DNA of 64,000 nt from Gammaproteobacteria bacterium (GTDB lineage Bacteria > Pseudomonadota > Gammaproteobacteria > Pseudomonadales > Azotimanducaceae): NCBI GenBank assembly GCA_026708185.1, contig JAPOVK010000013.1, forward strand, positions 1 through 64,000, in the 5' to 3' direction. The translations under genes were made by a program, and so were the position numbers. A model generated the notes under the pieces. That model saw nothing but the letters and a program-made list of their open reading frames with translations, was not told the origin of the DNA and did not search any database. This document shows positions 59,957-64,000 of this stretch, in pieces (positions within the stretch are counted from its first letter, which is position 1; every line of letters begins with the position of its first letter).

Positions 59957-60406
59957 TCACACCGGCGCCTCCCGCGATGCCGACCGCCTGAACACCCCCA
60001 CGTAGTCTCTGGCCCTGCGTCCGGTCTGCGTATACCAGCGGGAGTCGATTAGCTCGGCAGCGCACTCCTCCCACTGCCTGGACATCAACGCCGCCCTGAA
60101 CCGTTTGAAACCCAAGAGGCGGCCGAGGCCGAGATTGAACGCCAAGCCCACGACGACGTGCTGCACGTCCTGTGGATAGGACTCCAGTTCGCCGTTGCAG
60201 AACGTGCGCGCGTCACCGATGGCGATGTCGAGATCGGTCTCGAATGCCCTGTCCACGACAGCGGCGTCGCCCCAGTCGAGGCGCTCCTCGCCGGGCAGAA
60301 GCCTGTGTCCGATCCCGGCTGTCTTGAAGCCGAGCGAGTCGTCGTAGATCCCCTCGACCCGTCCCTCGTGGTGTTCGATCTCCTGTCTCAGAATCGTCCT
60401 GTCCAT
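59957..60406 (-). CDS. Phage-type lysozyme (glycoside hydrolase 24)
   Basis: 149 residues. The T4-lysozyme catalytic set is intact: Glu14 (EHHEG), Asp23 (YDDSLG) and Thr29 (FKTAGIGH), followed by VVGLAFNLGLGRLLGFKRF. It cleaves peptidoglycan between N-acetylmuramic acid and N-acetylglucosamine. There is no signal peptide, holin, spanin or other phage gene nearby, so it is a lone lysozyme: a phage remnant, a domesticated lysin, or an effector. It lies in antisense between the secretion run and the DUF2235 hydrolase. Confidence 0.85.
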   Translation of the reverse strand: MDRTILRQEIEHHEGRVEGIYDDSLGFKTAGIGHRLLPGEERLDWGDAAVVDRAFETDLDIAIGDARTFCNGELESYPQDVQHVVVGLAFNLGLGRLLGFKRFRAALMSRQWEECAAELIDSRWYTQTGRRARDYVGVFRRSASREAPV

Positions 60407-60542
60407 GTCTCGTGCCAGATACTCCGGGGTTGTTCCGACGACCCTGTGCGGCCGCGCATGTTAGCCGGTGACGACCCACGGCTTCGCGCGCGCCACGGAT
60501 GTACGCTTGCCAGCTTGTTGACCGAGCCCGCGGAGACCAACT

Positions 60543-61580
60543 GTGTCGAACATCGTCGTATGTGCCGACGGCACGTGGAATCGACCGGAAGAGGATCTCA
60601 CCACCGACCAGCCGAGCAATGTGCTGAAGCTCGCGCGTGGCGTCTCGCCGGGCCACGGCGGCATCCGGCAGCATGTCTTCTACGACTGGGGCCTCGGCAG
60701 CTACCACCACCAGACCTCGGCGGGCCTTGCTGGCCGCGGCATCCACAAGAACATCGTCGACGGCTATCGTTACATCGTGCACAACTATGCGCCGGGCGAC
60801 CGCATCTACCTGTTCGGCTACAGCCGCGGCGCGTACACCGTCAGGGCACTATGCGGGCTGATCAACAACTGCGGGATCATCCGGGTCACCGAAGCCCGGC
60901 TGATCACCGAGGCTTGGCAGATCTACAAGAGCCCGGAGCCGGACCACCATCCGAACGGTGCCGTCGCACAAGCGTTCCGGGAGAAGAACAGCCACGAGTC
61001 ACGCACAGTGCACTTCGTCGGCGTCTGGGACACGGTCGGTGCCCTGGGCATCCCGTTCAGCCTGATGGGCCTCTTCGACGGCGACGACGAGTTCTATGAC
61101 ACCCGCATGGGTGCCAACATCGGCACGGCCCGCCATGCGCTCGCCATCGACGAGCGCCGTCAGGATTTCGAGCCCACGCTATGGCAGCCAAGAGACGGCG
61201 TCGACCTCAAGCAGATCTGGTTCGCCGGATGCCACGGCGACATCGGCGGCGGGCATGCGCCCGACCCGGACGGCGCATGCATCTCCGACGTGGCGTTCAG
61301 TTGGATGCTAGGTGAGGCGAACGACGCCGGACTTCGTACGGAAGACCACCTGGGCGATCTCATGACCGACGGCACGCTCGCGCAGATCCACCCGTCGCGC
61401 ACGAAGCTCTTCCGAGTACGCCCGGCCCTCGAGCGCACACTCGACCCCGACGGCTTCGGAACCCGCCTGCACCCAAGCGTGCAAAAGCGGTTCGGAAGCG
61501 ACGACGCCTACCGACCAGCCAATCTCTTGCGGTTGGTGAACAAGCACGACGGCAACTGGGACATCCTAGTCGGCGCCTGA
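60543..61580 (+). CDS. DUF2235 alpha/beta hydrolase (Tle1-like phospholipase fold)
   Basis: 345 residues from a GTG with GGAG upstream. The family motif GYSRGAYTVRAL has nucleophile Ser94; an aspartate in GVWDTVGALG and a histidine in GCHGDIGGGH complete the usual triad. DUF2235 includes type VI secretion phospholipase effectors of the Tle1 kind, but many members are unlinked to type VI systems, and no type VI gene is here. Likely a lipase or esterase. A dispersed hairpin (61589-61611) follows its stop. Confidence 0.88.
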   Translation: MSNIVVCADGTWNRPEEDLTTDQPSNVLKLARGVSPGHGGIRQHVFYDWGLGSYHHQTSAGLAGRGIHKNIVDGYRYIVHNYAPGDRIYLFGYSRGAYTVRALCGLINNCGIIRVTEARLITEAWQIYKSPEPDHHPNGAVAQAFREKNSHESRTVHFVGVWDTVGALGIPFSLMGLFDGDDEFYDTRMGANIGTARHALAIDERRQDFEPTLWQPRDGVDLKQIWFAGCHGDIGGGHAPDPDGACISDVAFSWMLGEANDAGLRTEDHLGDLMTDGTLAQIHPSRTKLFRVRPALERTLDPDGFGTRLHPSVQKRFGSDDAYRPANLLRLVNKHDGNWDILVGA

Positions 61581-61588
61581 GGCTCTCC

Positions 61589-61611
61589 GGTACGCGGGCC
61601 TCCCGGCCCGC
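61589..61611 (+). repeat. GC-rich hairpin repeat, copy B
   Basis: GGTACGCGGGCCTCCCGGCCCGC, 8 bases after the DUF2235 stop. The inner arms GCGGGCC and GGCCCGC form a strong stem, so it may also act as a terminator, but there is no T-run. Confidence 0.65.
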
Positions 61612-61792
61612 ATGGAGCCTTGCACCGTCAGGGTCCGCTGCCGTGCATTCGAGACCTTGGCTCTCGGCAACGCGATTCCGCGCTGCTCGATGTCGGATGG
61701 CCCGGCCGCCGACTCGCACGAAAGTGTACTAACTATACTGTTCTAACTACCATTTTGATGGTCGACAGCTTGCTTTGCGCCACACGGGCGCT

Positions 61793-62761
61793 ATGCTTCG
61801 ACGCGACCCGGACACCGTGAAGAACCGCATGGCGACGACCGCCGAGCAAGCGCCCCGAGGCGCTGGCACGTACGCGCTGAGCGGCTGCCGCCCCGTGCCG
61901 CTGTCCAGTCACGAGATTGCCTGCTACGAGGACTCGTACGAGTACTGGGACGGCGCGACCGGGCTTGCGTGGGAAGTGCACGATGTCAGCGCCAGACACG
62001 AGGAGCCGTGCGGCCGCCTCGTCGAGTTGGTCAAGGACATCGGCAAGATGCGCGGCAAGCCCATCTCGATGTACGGCACGGCTGACCTCCAGGAGCGCAA
62101 GGCGGACGGCACGCGGGTACAGGCGGCACGGGCGGACCAACTGATCTACCTCGACCGCCGTGCGGGCCCGCCGGAGGTGATCGTCGTCGGCGACTTCCCG
62201 CTTCCCGACGTGGTGTTCGAAGTGGACCTGACGACGGACATCCGGGATCGCAAGCTGGAGGTGTATGCCTCGTGGGGGATACCCGAGCTGTGGGTGGAGG
62301 TCCCTGATGCGAGCATGCCGAGCAAGCGCAAGCGGCCGGGGCTGACCATCCACGTCCTGGCGGACGGGCGATATCGGCGGCGCCCGGAGAGCGACACGTT
62401 CCCGACGCTGTCGGCGCGGGAGCTCCACCGTGCGCTGAACGAGCCATGGACGTCCTCGTTCACCGTCGCGACTGTGCGCCGGGTCGGCGAGGCCATGGGC
62501 CGGTTGACGGGCACCGGCCCCGACGACGATCCGTTCCTGGGCGTCGAACGGCGGATGAGCCGCCAAGCCGGCCAGCGCGAAGGGCAGCGCCGGGAGCGGC
62601 TGGCCACGGTGGAGAGTCTTCTGGCTGCACGGAACATCCCCGCTGCCGACCAGTTGGGCGCCGAGCTGGATCGGATCGCGACGCACCCCCACGAAACCGT
62701 CATCAAAGCCGCGCTCGAGTGCCGCGACCTTCGAGACTTCCTGCGGCGACTTGGCCCGTAA
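61793..62761 (+). CDS. Uma2 family (DUF820) PD-(D/E)XK nuclease-like protein, full length
   Basis: 322 residues from the ATG at 61793; ATGs at 61775 and 61829 are alternatives. The core (about residues 75-215) has the family elements LPDVVFEVDLTTDIRDRKL and YASWGIPELWVEV, with the Asp/Glu of a PD-(D/E)XK nuclease. A C-terminal helical tail (ERLATVESLLAARNIPAADQLGAELD) is shared with the short gene at 39610. Uma2 genes are abundant, often mobile, and have no settled function. Upstream, GTGTACTAAC (61724-61733) is shared with the short copy. The next gene starts in its stop (TAATG). Confidence 0.85.
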   Translation: MLRRDPDTVKNRMATTAEQAPRGAGTYALSGCRPVPLSSHEIACYEDSYEYWDGATGLAWEVHDVSARHEEPCGRLVELVKDIGKMRGKPISMYGTADLQERKADGTRVQAARADQLIYLDRRAGPPEVIVVGDFPLPDVVFEVDLTTDIRDRKLEVYASWGIPELWVEVPDASMPSKRKRPGLTIHVLADGRYRRRPESDTFPTLSARELHRALNEPWTSSFTVATVRRVGEAMGRLTGTGPDDDPFLGVERRMSRQAGQREGQRRERLATVESLLAARNIPAADQLGAELDRIATHPHETVIKAALECRDLRDFLRRLGP

Positions 62762-63309
62762 TGACGACGGTCGAACACGACGGCCGTCCCGAAGGTAAGG
62801 CCGCGCGCGTCGAGCGTCTGCTGGCGTTTGTAGAACCGACGCCGGCGGATCAGGCCCTGGTGCGGTTCGCCGCGGAGAAGATCGTCGCCGACCGGCCCGC
62901 CGGAGGCTTCGAAGCGCATGCATTGCTCATGCGCGCCAAGCTGAAGGAGGCGCGACTGCTCGAGAGGGCGCTAGGCCGATTTCCGACAGTGGATTCGGCG
63001 TCGGTACAGGCGGCGGCCGCGGCGAGTGACGCATTGCGCGAGGGGCGACTCGAAGACGTCGAAGCCGTCCTGGCGGATGCGGAGAACTCGACCACGGACG
63101 CGGCGGTACGCCTGTCGGCCCGCGCGGCGCGGGGGGAGGTGGCCATGGTGCGCGGCGATGCTACGCAGGCGGCGGCCCACATGGCCGTCGTCGCGGACTT
63201 CTGCGAGGAGGGAGAGGAGTATCGCGGGAGCGACGAGGACGCAACGCCGGCAGCCTTATATCAACGGTCCGCTGAGTCGCGGTCGCGTGGCCGCTTCCGC
63301 GCGACGTAA
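62761..63309 (+). CDS. Helical protein, possibly truncated
   Basis: 182 residues, starting one base before the end of the Uma2 stop (TAATG). It is almost all helix with Ala/Glu/Arg-rich repeats (GFEAHALLMRAKLKEARLLERAL, SVQAAAAASDALREGRLEDV, VRLSARAARGEVAMV) that look like a TPR-type solenoid. The last 25 residues lose this character and run into the antisense Uma2 fragment, so the gene has probably lost its 3' end by recombination. No family was recognised. Confidence 0.55.
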   Translation: MTTVEHDGRPEGKAARVERLLAFVEPTPADQALVRFAAEKIVADRPAGGFEAHALLMRAKLKEARLLERALGRFPTVDSASVQAAAAASDALREGRLEDVEAVLADAENSTTDAAVRLSARAARGEVAMVRGDATQAAAHMAVVADFCEEGEEYRGSDEDATPAALYQRSAESRSRGRFRAT

Positions 63310-63521
63310 ACCCCGCTCTCTACCAAGTCGTCGACGTGCCCGGACAACTTCGGTCGTTCATTGCGGACTTGCGCCGGACAGCCTGCTAGGGTTCGAGCGC
63401 ACGACAGCGCCTCGACCACGAGGTCCGGCGGGCGCCCGTCGACCCGGATCTTGTAGGAGTTCCTCGGGTGTCGCCCGACGCCGAGCGCGATCGTGATGTC
63501 CGGCTCGCCCGCGTACCCCAA
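63261..63521 (-). pseudogene. Uma2 (DUF820) gene fragment
   Basis: A minus-strand frame from a TTG at 63521 reads GEPDITIALGVGRHPRNSYK followed by a stretch with PPDLVVEALS, which is the central part of Uma2 proteins. There is no proper start, and the residues beyond about 45 are unrelated. A preceding piece in a neighbouring frame (MREDALQPWVLDPGGAHWG) may be the same gene after a frameshift. Its 3' end overlaps the end of the helical gene. I read it as a broken copy, different from the Uma2 gene at 61793. Confidence 0.6.
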
Positions 63522-63585
63522 TGGGCGCCGCCCGGGTCAAGCACCCATGGCTGGAGCGCATCCTCGCGCATGGCCAGTGGCCTGC

Positions 63586-63591
63586 TAGCAT
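63586..63591 (+). promoter_or_regulatory. Candidate -10 box placed 6 bases before a start codon
   Basis: TAGCAT followed by TCGGCC and the ATG at 63598; no Shine-Dalgarno site between them. Confidence 0.35.
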
Positions 63592-63597
63592 TCGGCC

Positions 63598-64000
63598 ATG
63601 GACCGGCGCAGGTTGCCCATCGGCGTGCAGACCTTCCGCAAGATTCGGGAGGACGACGCCTACTACGTCGACAAGACACCGTTCATCGAACACCTGCTCC
63701 GTGACGGTACGCACTACTTCCTGTCTCGTCCGCGGCGCTTCGGCAAGAGCCTGTTTCTGGATACGCTGAAGGAGCTGTTCGAGGGCAATGGGGAGCTGTT
63801 CGAGGGCCTCGCAATCCACTCCCGCTCGGACTGGTCGGTGCGCCATCCGGTCATTCGGCTGAGCTTCGGCAGCGGCCACTTCCAGTCCCCGGACGGTCTT
63901 CAGCTCAGCGTGGCGGCCCAACTCGAACGCGTGGAGGCCGAAACCGGCGTGCAGTCGACCTCGCCATCGGCACCCGAACGGCTCGGTCAACTGGTCCGCG
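63598..64000 (+). CDS. AAA-ATPase-like protein (PF09820 type), cut by window end
   Basis: The first 134 residues are in the window and the frame stays open to the edge. The start MDRRRLPIGVQTFRKIREDD and YYVDKTPFIEHLL, then the P-loop region FLSRPRRFGKSLFLDTLKELF, are diagnostic of the AAA-ATPase-like family that usually ends in a PD-(D/E)XK nuclease domain. Such genes are mobile, often in many copies, and of unknown role; some are linked with defence. It stands beside Uma2 genes, another family with the same habits. Confidence 0.9.
   Translation, partial: MDRRRLPIGVQTFRKIREDDAYYVDKTPFIEHLLRDGTHYFLSRPRRFGKSLFLDTLKELFEGNGELFEGLAIHSRSDWSVRHPVIRLSFGSGHFQSPDGLQLSVAAQLERVEAETGVQSTSPSAPERLGQLVR

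Noticed and set aside
59957-61580. Prophage or type VI secretion locus
   Set aside because: A lone lysozyme and a lone DUF2235 hydrolase are the only hints; no structural phage gene, integrase, VgrG, PAAR or Tss gene is present.

Overview
The window reads as chromosomal DNA of a GC-rich, gene-dense, Gram-negative bacterium, most likely a proteobacterium and plausibly gammaproteobacterial. It has general secretory pathway (type II secretion) genes, an outer-membrane-barrel-like protein, a pitrilysin-type lipoprotein, a methionine aminotransferase/omega-amidase pair and a cytochrome c5-like protein. No rRNA, tRNA, CRISPR array, intact insertion sequence or prophage was seen. GTG starts, 1-13 base gene overlaps and very short spacers are frequent.

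Layout. 1-2.5 kb: a cut gene end and a membrane protein joining an RnfD/NqrB-like part to Sel1-like repeats. 2.6-9 kb: fatty-acyl or side-chain oxidation genes (two paired acyl-CoA dehydrogenases and an SDR), a four-carbon acid sugar kinase-like gene, a second SDR and an ATP-grasp gene divergent from nadA. 10-14.3 kb: an AAA_14/DUF4143 ATPase behind tandem inverted repeats, an FAD-linked oxidase and an amidase. 14.4-21 kb, minus strand: M16 protease, D-aminoacylase-like amidohydrolase, AlbA_2/HATPase protein. 21-25 kb: MaoC dehydratase, divergent thiolase-like plus DUF35 pair, and a regulator with duplicated winged helices. 25.3-39.5 kb: a secreted FG-GAP/LRR/HExxH protein, a repeat-rich gap, a single-chain acyl-CoA carboxylase, and a small anchored protein coupled to a 1906-residue metalloprotease with thrombospondin type 3 and FG-GAP repeats. 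39.6-46.4 kb: a core-deleted Uma2 homologue, a retropepsin-like protein, PPK2, PhyH, crotonase, MATE exporter, an M28-like protein without its metal ligands, and an RluA-type synthase. 46.5-53 kb: three genes that share an unrecognised four-cysteine secreted domain, among LRAT-like, cytochrome, omega-amidase and aminotransferase genes. 53.4-59.8 kb: a barrel protein, then gspE-F-G-H with GspL- and GspM-like genes. 60-64 kb: phage-type lysozyme, DUF2235 hydrolase, full-length Uma2, a truncated gene, a Uma2 fragment and an AAA_9-type ATPase cut by the window end.

Two themes stand out. One is acyl-CoA metabolism of branched or steroid-like substrates: paired acyl-CoA dehydrogenases, MaoC, thiolase/DUF35, crotonase and a long-chain-type carboxylase. 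The other is a large calcium-repeat secretome within about 30 kb of part of a type II secretion system. That the system exports these proteins is inference. The best candidates for something undescribed are the four-cysteine domain family and the repeated arrangement of a small anchored protein overlapping the start of a TSP3-repeat protein.
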